Positions 1 through 5,969 of a stretch of DNA of 10,438 nucleotides are shown here, piece by piece. The stretch lies in assembly GCA_013330315.1 (NCBI GenBank), contig DUIO01000247.1, positions 1 through 10,438 of the forward strand. Reading direction: 5' to 3'. The translations under genes were made by a program, and so were the position numbers. The notes under the pieces are model-generated. The model was not told where the DNA came from. It made no database searches and was given only the letters and a program-made list of their open reading frames with translations. How positions within the stretch are numbered: the first letter of the stretch is position 1; each line of letters begins with the position of its first letter. This DNA comes from Methanosarcina sp. GTDB taxonomy: Archaea; Halobacteriota; Methanosarcinia; Methanosarcinales; Methanosarcinaceae.

Positions 1-136
1 CAGCTTTCGCTTCAAGGTTATGATTTCTTGCCCATTCAAGCAGCCACAGGGCAAGTTTTTCTTCGTTTTTGGAACGGCGGGGAATTTTATTGATTTCTTC
101 AAACGTTTTGAGGATTTCCTGGGTTTTAGGGTGCAT
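1..136 (-). CDS. pepD: Xaa-His/nonspecific dipeptidase (PepD, M20 family), N-terminal fragment
   Basis: The first 45 codons of a minus-strand gene that runs off the left edge. The peptide begins MHPKTQEILKTFEEINKIPR and continues with a Ser-Lys-Asn-Glu stretch and a Leu-Trp-Leu-Leu-Glu-Trp-Ala helix. This matches the typical opening of PepD-type cytosolic metallopeptidases (helix, then 'KIPR-S-N-E', then a helix ending in an amphipathic 'ARNHNLEA'). Members are zinc enzymes of about 480 residues that cleave dipeptides including Xaa-His; the zinc ligands lie beyond the fragment. The ATG at 136 is the only sensible start. There is no clear ribosome binding site, but a TATA-like GTATAAA lies on the minus strand at 190-184, giving a short leader. 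The gene is divergent from the hemoglobin gene. The assignment rests on 45 residues; another M20 relative is possible. Confidence 0.72.
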   Translation of the reverse strand, partial: MHPKTQEILKTFEEINKIPRRSKNEEKLALWLLEWARNHNLEAKA

Positions 137-183
137 AAAAATCAGCTTGAATTATTAGTGTTACAAAAATGTAAAGATTGAGG

Positions 184-190
184 TTTATAC
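184..190 (-). promoter_or_regulatory. Candidate TATA box of the dipeptidase gene
   Basis: Minus-strand GTATAAA, 48 bp upstream of the ATG. A transcript start about 25 bp downstream would give a leader of roughly 25 nt. The call rests on position and composition only. Confidence 0.35.
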
Positions 191-458
191 TTTGACTGTA
201 CTTATTTCAGAGTCCGGTTTCGCAGGAATTCGTGAATTCGGATAGATTTCTAGCATTAGTTCTGGTAGGTGCTAATATTCAAAAAATATGTGTGAAACAG
301 ACTATTTCTCACCGCTTTTCTCGATGACATTTTGTCTTATTTTTATACTGTATAATTTCTTAACCATATTTTCTGGAACATTTTCTGTATTTATTATTAT
401 CGAATACATATTAGTGTTTGGAAGAATGTAAAAAATTATATGCGAATATTAATAATAC

Positions 459-503
459 TCTTTTTATTCAATTGGGGATATATATAGTCTTTTTATTGAA
501 TTG
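459..503 (+). promoter_or_regulatory. Hemoglobin promoter: TATA box bracketed by a 16-bp direct repeat
   Basis: An ATATATATA box lies at 478-486. Flanking it are TCTTTTTATTCAATTG (459-474) and TCTTTTTATTGAATTG (488-503), identical except for one base and offset by 29 bp. The upstream copy abuts the BRE position and the downstream copy lies between TATA and the expected transcript start near 505-510. That is the geometry of two operator sites controlling access of TBP/TFB. The regulator is unknown. Confidence 0.5.
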
Positions 504-543
504 ATTACTGTAAGTAGTCACATAAAAAGACAGTGGAAAATAA

Positions 544-549
544 GGGGTG
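544..549 (+). promoter_or_regulatory. Ribosome binding site of the hemoglobin gene
   Basis: GGGGTG, 5 nt before the ATG at 555; its GGTG pairs with the CACC of an archaeal 16S 3' end. It decides the start against the TTG 54 bp upstream. Confidence 0.7.
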
Positions 550-554
550 TAGAT

Positions 555-1163
555 ATGAAAAGTCAAATCAAAAAGACAATAACTGTCTTACTGGCAGTCT
601 GTTTTTTAGTGTCATTGACTGCTATGGCAGTAAGTGCAGTATATGCTGCTGGCGGAGAGCTCGATGATTCGGAAGATAAAGTAGTAAACGAGACGTGTAA
701 TGAAGTAAAGAATAAGGGGAACCAAGACAAATCTTTGTATGAACGCCTTGGTGGGATCTATGCCATCGCTCCGGTAGTGAATCGTTTCAGCGATACTATT
801 GTGAATGATCCGATTGCTGGCAAAAATTCAAAGAACCCTGCTTTGAGGGAATGGCATAACGAGAAATTGGACAGATTGCCAGGCCTCAAATTCATGAGAA
901 CTCTATGGGTCGCCGCAGTGGCAGGTGGGCCTTTCGAATATACAGGCAAAAACCTCACAGAAGCTCATCATGACTTGCGGATCTCACCCGAGGAGTTCGA
1001 TGCAGTAGCAGCAGATCTCGAAGAATCACTCGACTACTATAATGTTCCCGAAAGAGAAAAAGAGGAAGTCTTAGCTGCCTTTGCAGCACATAAGGACGAG
1101 GTAACTGCCGGTTATTTCGAAGCGAAATTTAACGAAAGTGTAAACAATACTGACAAGTGTTAA
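555..1163 (+). CDS. Exported group 1 truncated hemoglobin
   Basis: A 202-aa heme protein. Residues 1-31 are a Sec-type signal or anchor: Lys-rich start, a hydrophobic stretch at about 9-29, then Ala-Ala-Gly-Gly. Residues 59-187 are a group 1 truncated globin, recognised from SLYERLGGIYAIAPVVNRF, the AGGPFEYTGKNLTEAHHDL region and the helix G/H pattern. H138 is the expected proximal (F8) heme ligand. The usual Tyr at B10 aligns with Ser79 and the CD1 Phe is absent, features shared with the subfamily having the short 'NP-A-(R/E)' CD region. The ATG at 555 is chosen because it follows GGGGTG by 5 nt and lies about 45 nt after the inferred transcript start. An upstream TTG at 501 would fall at or before that start and would put a charged extension ahead of the signal. 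Role in O2/NO binding is inferred from the family. Confidence 0.87.
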   Translation: MKSQIKKTITVLLAVCFLVSLTAMAVSAVYAAGGELDDSEDKVVNETCNEVKNKGNQDKSLYERLGGIYAIAPVVNRFSDTIVNDPIAGKNSKNPALREWHNEKLDRLPGLKFMRTLWVAAVAGGPFEYTGKNLTEAHHDLRISPEEFDAVAADLEESLDYYNVPEREKEEVLAAFAAHKDEVTAGYFEAKFNESVNNTDKC

Positions 1164-1195
1164 CAATATTAACAAATGTAAACAATACTGATCTA
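1139..1195. repeat. 19-bp tandem repeat, three units, across the hemoglobin stop codon
   Basis: The units begin at 1139, 1158 and 1177. Units 1 and 3 share TGTAAACAATACTGA exactly; unit 2 reads TGTTAACAATATTAA. The first unit and the TAA at 1161-1163 are coding, so the last residues of the globin (after about residue 194) are made by the repeat and the rest lies in the 3' untranslated region. Confidence 0.75.
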
Positions 1196-1228
1196 TAATC
1201 TCGGAGTTAGTTACTACGGAGTATATTT

Positions 1229-1283
1229 TGAGAGAAGGTGGGAGTACTACGAAAAACGGAAAATATTCTCTCATTAATTTTTT
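1229..1283 (+). terminator. Possible terminator of the hemoglobin transcript
   Basis: An 8-bp inverted repeat, TGAGAGAA (1229-1236) with TTCTCTCA (1266-1273), is followed by a run of six T at 1278-1283. The loop of 29 nt is long, so the T-run may matter more than the stem, as is usual in archaea. Confidence 0.3.
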
Positions 1284-1569
1284 GGAGTACTTTAGCATAT
1301 ATGAATATACTAATTGTGTGTTGACCTAATTTAAAAAGAAACACTTTCATCTAGTATGTAGGTTATTTTAGCAAAATTATATTAATGTTAATACCAAACA
1401 ATTTTTAGTTAAGTCAGATTTCGAAAAAACGGTGCTCTGAGTATTTTTCGATAGCGTACAAAAAATTGAGCTTTCTATTAAGCAGAGATCATAAAAAAGA
1501 GAATTAATTTGTTAGGAAACTCTGGAAATAAGGATTTGTCTAGAACACAAGACAGCGTATACTTTTTTG

Positions 1570-1636
1570 CTGTTATCTCCACACTACATTAAACAAAAGG
1601 ACTTTGCTTTTCTGGCGTATGTGGATTAGATAACAG
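1570..1636. other. 67-nt imperfect hairpin (structured RNA or MITE-like candidate)
   Basis: CTGTTATCT (1570-1578) pairs perfectly with AGATAACAG (1628-1636). Inside it CCACA (1579-1583) pairs with TGTGG (1620-1624), leaving an ATT bulge. Then TAC (1585-1587) pairs with GTA (1617-1619), and AAAAG (1595-1599) with CTTTT (1607-1611) around a 7-nt loop. That makes 22 pairs in one arm. There is no T-tract just downstream on either strand, so a simple terminator is unlikely. Whether it is transcribed is not visible. Confidence 0.45.
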
Positions 1637-1810
1637 GGTCTTCTTAAAATACTTTCTGAGAAGATATCAGTTCTTTTCTTTAATTGGATAACTATATGAT
1701 CATATCAAATTATGGGTAATATCGTCGTCCATACAAAACGAGCTCAAATGTTATAAATCAAGTTAAGAATAAAGCTTTTAAGGAATTTTTAAGCAACATG
1801 TACTAGATAA

Positions 1811-1990
1811 CTTTATAATACAATTGGATACTTCCTGATGTGGAATCTGGGTAGTATAATACGTTTTTCTACCGACATGCTGGTTCTTGACATCCCAATT
1901 CAATGGCACAGCGCATGACTGAAGAATAAATATGAATCATCGTTCGCTGTTCGTAAGGTTGATATTAAATATCCTGTTTCAGAAGAATAA
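1811..1990 (+). pseudogene. Possible decayed ORF with one in-frame TGA
   Basis: A reading frame of 60 codons from after a TAA at 1808-1810 to a TAA at 1988-1990, interrupted only by TGA at 1916-1918. The second half is charged and protein-like (LKNKYESSFAVRKVDIKYPV). I recognise no family, and an open stretch of this size can occur by chance, so this is weak. Confidence 0.15.
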
Positions 1991-2082
1991 CTTTAATATT
2001 TTTTCCTAATAGTAGCCCTGTCAAGTCTTTGGAGCAGGACATATAGGTTTGAACTAGCCGAAGAAACGCCATTCTCCTCAAA

Positions 2083-2154
2083 CTTACTTAACCTAAAAAT
2101 GAAATTTACTTAATCTATCTATAAAATTACTTAATATATATAAAATTTACTTAA
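2083..2154 (+). repeat. Four spaced TTACTTAA repeats upstream of the GH15 gene
   Basis: CTTACTTAA (2083), TTTACTTAA (2105), ATTACTTAA (2126) and TTTACTTAA (2146) recur every 20-22 bp, about two DNA helical turns, so all face one side of the helix. Copies 2 and 4 extend to AAATTTACTTAATCTAT. The array ends about 57 bp upstream of the TATA box, a plausible site for a cooperative regulator. The same TTTACTTAA occurs in the oxidoreductase promoter. Confidence 0.6.
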
Positions 2155-2210
2155 TCTATAGATGAGATGATCTCTTTTAATACTCTCCAGGCTTGAACTG
2201 CTCCTGTATC

Positions 2211-2220
2211 TTTATATCTT
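2211..2220 (+). promoter_or_regulatory. TATA box of the GH15-Rieske operon
   Basis: TTTATATCTT, centred near 2215, predicts a transcript start near 2241. This places the ATG at 2222 upstream of the transcript and supports the ATG at 2267 with a leader of about 26 nt. Confidence 0.5.
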
Positions 2221-2266
2221 TATGCAGCGGATAATTAAGCATAGATTGTTTTTAAGAGACAGGACA

Positions 2267-4258
2267 ATGCCAAGAGAGACTATAATAGGTAATGGTAGGC
2301 TGGCTATTGCCTTTGATAGGGAATCGAGGATCAGGGATCTGTATTATCCCCAGATAGGCCTGGAGAATCATGTAGGAGGCCATATTTTCAGGAATGGCAT
2401 CTGGGTAGATGGAAAATTCGGATGGATCGATGGCAGCTGGGATATTAAGATCGAATACATGCCCGAAACCCTTGTCAGCAGAACCAGAGCTAGCCATCCG
2501 GAGTTTGGCATCACTATAGAAACTAATGAAGGAATCCATAATTATTTCGATGCTTACCTTAAGAAATTGATAATCCATAATAACGAGGATTCACAGAGGA
2601 AAGCAAGGCTCTTTTTCAGTCATGACTTTCACATATACGGCGACGATTTTGGCGATACCGCAATGTATGACTCTGCCCTAAATTCCATAATCCACTATAA
2701 GCGTAAACGATACTTCCTTATTGATGGTGTCACTGGTCAGGGAAAAGGGATCTATCAGTTTGCTACTGGAGTCAAAGAGATACCTGGCATGGAAGGCACC
2801 TGGGTAGATGCGGAGGATGGACTTCTGGGCGGATTCCCTATTTCCCAGGGATCTGTAGATTCGACGGTTTCCTTTGAGCTTGATCTGGCACCCAGGTCAT
2901 ATGAAATACTTTATTACTGGATAGCGTGTGGCCAGGATTTGACTGATGTCCAGAATCTGGATTCCAGGATTAAAAGGACTGGCGTAGAACAACTGCTCCT
3001 GGAGACTGAAAATTATTTTGCCGCCTGGGTGAACAAGAGGGGATTGGACCTTAGCATTCTGCCTAACGAAATAACGAAAATGTTCAAGGAATCATTGCTG
3101 ATAATGAGGGCGGGTATGGATAATGGCGGTGGCATAATTGCCTCATGCGATTCGGATAACCTTCAATTCAATAGAGATACATATGCATATATATGGATGA
3201 GGGATGGAGCTTTCATAGCCAGTGCCTGGGACCTGGCAGGCTTTCAGGATGTTTCCAGGTTATTCTTCCAGTTCTGCAATAAAACGATAACTACCAGGGG
3301 GTATTTCGATCATAAGTATGCTCCAGATGGCTCTGTAGGCAGTAGCTGGCTCGCGTCCATAGGCCAAAACGGCAGAATTCAACTTCCAATTCAGGAAGAT
3401 GAGACTGCTATCGTTCTTTATGCCCTGTGGAAACACTTTGAGAGTCACAATGATATCGAATTCATAGCGAAAGTTTACGATAAACTGGTGTTAAAGGCTT
3501 CAGAGTTTCTTCTGGATTATATTGACCCCAAGACAGGTCTTCCCAGGCCGTCCTTTGATCTGTGGGAGGAAAAAGCAGGGACATTTACCTGGACCGCCTC
3601 TGCAGTCTATGCTGCCCTGGTGGCTGCTGCTAATTTTGCAAAGGTCTTCTTTGATAGAGATCGTTATGAGATTCTGAGCAGTGCTGCAGAAGGTATTAAA
3701 AAAGCAATGATTACCTATCTTTATAATAGCAATATGCACAGATTTGCTAAGGCGATCAATGAGGACGGGTCTCAGGATATGACCATAGACAGCAGCCTGT
3801 CAGGCGTCTTTTTATTCGAAGTTTTCGATGCATCTGACGAAGTCGTCGAGGGCACAATGAGGGCAGTTGCGGATAAACTCTGGGTAAAAACGGATATTGG
3901 AGGCGTTGCACGCTATGAGAATGATGGATACTTCCGTGTCTCTAATAACGTTGCCGGAAACCCGTGGTTCATATGCACCCTCTGGCTAGCCAGGTGGCAC
4001 ATCGCCAGGGCTTCTGGGCCGGACCATCTCAAAGAGGCCTTAGAGCTGCTTTTCTGGGCTACGAAACACGCTCAACCTTCAGGGGTAATGGGGGAGCAAA
4101 TAGACCCAAATACTGGAGCACCTTTGAGCGTTTCTCCTCTATTCTGGAGCCATGCGGAGTTTGTAACCGCTGTGTGCGAATATTTGAACAGGTATAAAGA
4201 AATATCATCTTTTGTCGCCAGCAAGAGAAGGGGTGCAGATGTACCTGAGACTATGTAA
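2267..4258 (+). CDS. Glycoside hydrolase family 15 protein (glucoamylase/trehalase type)
   Basis: A 663-aa enzyme expected to release glucose from alpha-glucans or possibly trehalose; it lacks a signal peptide, so it should act in the cytoplasm, perhaps on stored glycogen. Residues 1 to about 255 form the beta-sandwich domain that opens archaeal GH15 proteins (GNGRLAIAFD, then NHVGGH). Residues of about 265-650 are the (alpha/alpha)6 barrel. Visible sites are Y306, W310, R312 and D313 (YAYIWMRDG) in the glucose-binding region; D431-L-W-E434-E435, where E434 corresponds to the general acid; and GEQIDPNTGAPLSVSP with E610 as the general base. Both catalytic Glu residues are intact and the length is normal. 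I chose ATG 2267 because the in-frame ATG at 2222 lies next to the TATA box and adds a poorly conserved basic tail. The stop overlaps the Rieske gene by 20 nt. Substrate cannot be told from sequence alone. Confidence 0.9.
   Translation: MPRETIIGNGRLAIAFDRESRIRDLYYPQIGLENHVGGHIFRNGIWVDGKFGWIDGSWDIKIEYMPETLVSRTRASHPEFGITIETNEGIHNYFDAYLKKLIIHNNEDSQRKARLFFSHDFHIYGDDFGDTAMYDSALNSIIHYKRKRYFLIDGVTGQGKGIYQFATGVKEIPGMEGTWVDAEDGLLGGFPISQGSVDSTVSFELDLAPRSYEILYYWIACGQDLTDVQNLDSRIKRTGVEQLLLETENYFAAWVNKRGLDLSILPNEITKMFKESLLIMRAGMDNGGGIIASCDSDNLQFNRDTYAYIWMRDGAFIASAWDLAGFQDVSRLFFQFCNKTITTRGYFDHKYAPDGSVGSSWLASIGQNGRIQLPIQEDETAIVLYALWKHFESHNDIEFIAKVYDKLVLKASEFLLDYIDPKTGLPRPSFDLWEEKAGTFTWTASAVYAALVAAANFAKVFFDRDRYEILSSAAEGIKKAMITYLYNSNMHRFAKAINEDGSQDMTIDSSLSGVFLFEVFDASDEVVEGTMRAVADKLWVKTDIGGVARYENDGYFRVSNNVAGNPWFICTLWLARWHIARASGPDHLKEALELLFWATKHAQPSGVMGEQIDPNTGAPLSVSPLFWSHAEFVTAVCEYLNRYKEISSFVASKRRGADVPETM
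4230..4235 (+). promoter_or_regulatory. Ribosome binding site of the Rieske gene, inside the GH15 gene
   Basis: GGGGTG within the last codons of the GH15 gene, 3 nt before the ATG at 4239. The same hexamer precedes the hemoglobin gene. It favours ATG 4239 over the TTG at 4212 and suggests translational coupling. Confidence 0.65.
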
Positions 4259-4568
4259 TACGGATGATGTTCCGGCCGGAAGTATGAAGAAATTCTATCT
4301 AAGGGGACAGGAGTTCCTGGTTGTCAATTTAAATGGTCAGTTCCACTGCCTTGATGGTAGGTGTACCCACGCAGGGGCACCCCTGGCAGAAGGGAGTTTG
4401 GATGAAGAAGTCCTTACCTGTCCCTGGCATTATTCACGCTTCAAAATCACAGATGGCTCAGTGATTAATGGACCTGCAAAAAAGCCCCTGAATGTTTACA
4501 GATACGAGATAAAGGACGGTCAGCTGCTGTTAGAGCTTAAGACAAAAACAAGCTTTTATACTTTATAA
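4239..4568 (+). CDS. Rieske [2Fe-2S] ferredoxin
   Basis: A 109-aa small soluble protein that is essentially one Rieske domain. The cluster ligands are C42-T-H44 and C61-P-W-H64, with 16 residues between H44 and C61, the standard spacing, and Gly/Pro residues in the expected loops (CTHAGAPL; CPWHYSRF). There is no signal, membrane helix or additional domain, so it resembles dioxygenase-type or NirD-like Rieske ferredoxins that carry single electrons, not the membrane bc-complex type. The two Cys that make a disulfide in bc-type proteins are absent. Its start lies 20 nt inside the end of the GH15 gene in another frame, so both should be made from one mRNA. The electron donor and acceptor are unknown; the oxidoreductase at 4995-5693 is the nearest candidate donor. 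Confidence 0.9.
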   Translation: MYLRLCNTDDVPAGSMKKFYLRGQEFLVVNLNGQFHCLDGRCTHAGAPLAEGSLDEEVLTCPWHYSRFKITDGSVINGPAKKPLNVYRYEIKDGQLLLELKTKTSFYTL

Positions 4569-4618
4569 TATGTTTTCAAAGTAGCTTGAATAATGCCATT
4601 CATCGGTATTCAGATCTC

Positions 4619-4752
<134 letters not shown>

Positions 4753-4789
4753 TTGACATTGTAGATTAGAACTGACATAAGTCTATTTA

Positions 4790-4978
4790 TTGGAAAAAGA
4801 TGACAAAAGCCAAAATTCACTAATATTTTCCGTCCAAACAAAAATCGTAGATTGCATAGTATTTCTGGAAAGGGAAACAGCACGGGAAATGGCATACATC
4901 ATAGATCAAATCAAGAAAAAAAGAGTAATTAGAGTAGAACCTGAAATAATAAGGTCTGGAAACCTTGATTCTTTTTGA
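4790..4978 (+). CDS. Doubtful small ORF, unknown function
   Basis: 62 codons from a TTG at 4790, opened only 9 nt earlier by a TAA. The product is charged and protein-like (KIVDCIVFLERETAREMAYI, then a Lys/Arg-rich stretch and RVEPEIIRSGN), with a pattern that could be a helix flanked by strands. There is no visible ribosome binding site and no upstream ATG in frame; the first ATG is at 4889. It ends 16 bp from the convergent oxidoreductase stop. It could be a real small protein with a weak start or the surviving C-terminal end of a lost gene. I recognise no family. Confidence 0.3.
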   Translation: MEKDDKSQNSLIFSVQTKIVDCIVFLERETAREMAYIIDQIKKKRVIRVEPEIIRSGNLDSF

Positions 4979-4994
4979 GGATTTTGCTTGCAAA

Positions 4995-5693
4995 TTAATC
5001 ATAGCCGGGAAAGTATTCTTGCCTGATCTGCTCCTCCGGAACGCCCAGCTCCTTTAAAAGAGAGACCATTGACTCTACCATTTTCTGCGGACCACTTGTA
5101 TAAAATGTGCGTTCCGGGTAATCAGGTATGAATTTTTTTACCATTTCAGTATTGATCCTGCCTGATGCTCCTTTCCAGTATGGATCGGGTTTGGTAATTG
5201 TTTCGATTACTTTTATGCTGGAGTTTTCCTTCTGAATGTCTTCAAATTCATTTCTGAAGGCTATATCATCCTCAGACCTGTTGGAATAAAGCAGGGTTAT
5301 GCTAACACCTGACTTCTGATCGATAGAGTATTTAATTATGCTTCTTAATGGAGTTATACCTATACCCCCGGAGAGCATGCCTACCTTATCATAATCTCCC
5401 TGGAAGGTGAATTTGCCAAAAGCCCCATTCATGGAAACCTTATCACCCACACTCAGGCTTGCCAGAGCGTTTGCGAAGGGATGGCCTGTCAGTCTCTTGG
5501 TAATCTCGAGAAAGTCTTCAGTAGGGCTACTGGACAAGGTAAAGTGCTTTGTCATCTCATCAGGACCGTTACCCAGAGTCACGAATATATACTGGCCTGC
5601 AAGGTAATGAAATCCCTGAGGCTTCTCAAATCTTATGCTCTTTATATCAGGTGTTCTCTGAATAGTCTCAATTACATTTGTTTCAAAAATCAT
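4995..5693 (-). CDS. FAD/NAD(P)-binding oxidoreductase (ferredoxin-NADP reductase family)
   Basis: A 232-aa cytoplasmic flavoprotein with only the FAD and NAD(P) modules of the FNR family; no iron-sulfur domain. Residues 1 to about 97 form the FAD barrel, with KHFTLSSSP (49-57) at the flavin-binding site, where the usual leading Arg of 'RxYS' is Lys. Residues 100-232 form the nucleotide domain, with GGIGITP (109-115) and TSGPQKM at 199-205, where the usual Cys of 'CGP' is Ser200. The protein ends EYFPGYD, with the C-terminal aromatic part of the family. It should move electrons between NAD(P)H and a one-electron carrier. A GGGGT ribosome binding site lies 3 nt before the ATG. Its 3' end faces the Rieske operon and its promoter is divergent from the DUF2769 gene. 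The Rieske protein is a likely, unproven partner. Confidence 0.88.
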   Translation of the reverse strand: MIFETNVIETIQRTPDIKSIRFEKPQGFHYLAGQYIFVTLGNGPDEMTKHFTLSSSPTEDFLEITKRLTGHPFANALASLSVGDKVSMNGAFGKFTFQGDYDKVGMLSGGIGITPLRSIIKYSIDQKSGVSITLLYSNRSEDDIAFRNEFEDIQKENSSIKVIETITKPDPYWKGASGRINTEMVKKFIPDYPERTFYTSGPQKMVESMVSLLKELGVPEEQIRQEYFPGYD

Positions 5694-5743
5694 TTTACCC
5701 CAACCACTCGATAGAAACTCGCGGAAATCGATCTTTGTATAAT

Positions 5744-5767
5744 TTAAGTAAACCGGTATATAATAAA
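5744..5767 (-). promoter_or_regulatory. Oxidoreductase promoter: TATA box followed by TTTACTTAA
   Basis: On the minus strand TTTATTATATA (5767-5757) is a good TATA box, about 65 bp upstream of the ATG at 5693. Eight bases after its start-proximal side lies TTTACTTAA (5752-5744), the core of the repeats upstream of the GH15 gene, here in the position between TATA and transcript start where a repressor would block initiation. Confidence 0.45.
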
Positions 5768-5803
5768 GATATGCAACAGGATTTGCATGGTTGAATTTAC
5801 CGG
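5753..5803. promoter_or_regulatory. Nested inverted repeats in the divergent promoter region
   Basis: ATGCAA (5771-5776) and TTGCAT (5783-5788) form a 6-bp inverted repeat with a 6-bp spacer, just upstream of the oxidoreductase TATA box. CCGGTA (5753-5758) and TACCGG (5798-5803) form an outer pair with nearly the same centre. This could be an operator for a dimeric regulator. Confidence 0.3.
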
Positions 5804-5854
5804 CATATTAAAAACTGCTTTTTCAGCTCAACCGCATAAGTGATAATCTTTCTG

Positions 5855-5911
5855 AAAACTGGAAAGGCTTTTAAAAACTGGAAAGGCTTTTAAAAACTGA
5901 AAAGGCTTTTA
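5855..5911 (+). repeat. Three 19-bp tandem repeats upstream of the DUF2769 gene
   Basis: AAAACTGGAAAGGCTTTTA occurs at 5855-5873 and 5874-5892, and with one change (AAAACTGAAAAGGCTTTTA) at 5893-5911. Each unit joins a purine-rich BRE-like part to a TATA-like CTTTTA(AAA). The last unit is placed so that initiation about 25 bp downstream would give a leader of about 35 nt for the DUF2769 gene. Confidence 0.75.
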
Positions 5912-5969
5912 TGTCCTAAACCCAAGATATGAAATGAATATTTTTTGATTAATATTATTCGGGGGATAA

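Larger units (their letters stand above)
137..554. other. Divergent intergenic region, pepD-like gene / hemoglobin gene
   Basis: A 418-bp A+T-rich spacer with no convincing ORF. It holds the promoter of the dipeptidase at its left end and that of the globin at its right end, plus two GAATTC palindromes 2 bp apart (226-231 and 234-239) of unknown meaning. The middle (about 245-440) shows nothing I can name. Confidence 0.6.
1164..2266. other. Gene-poor A+T-rich region between hemoglobin and GH15 genes
   Basis: About 1.1 kb without a credible intact gene on either strand. It contains the globin 3' repeat and possible terminator, a long hairpin at 1570-1636, a perfect 12-bp palindrome ATATGATCATAT at 1694-1705, a possible decayed ORF at 1811-1990, spaced TTACTTAA repeats at 2083-2154 and the GH15 promoter. 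No inverted terminal repeats or transposase motifs were seen. Confidence 0.6.

Noticed and set aside
501..554. TTG start of a longer hemoglobin (220 aa)
   Set aside because: It lies at or before the inferred transcript start, has no ribosome binding site, and would place a charged extension before a good signal peptide.
2222..2266. Upstream ATG of the GH15 gene
   Set aside because: It is within a few bases of the TATA box, so it should not be in the mRNA; ATG 2267 opens at the conserved start of the family.
1164..2266. Insertion sequence remnant in the gene desert
   Set aside because: No terminal inverted repeats with target duplications and no transposase motif could be found in any frame I read.
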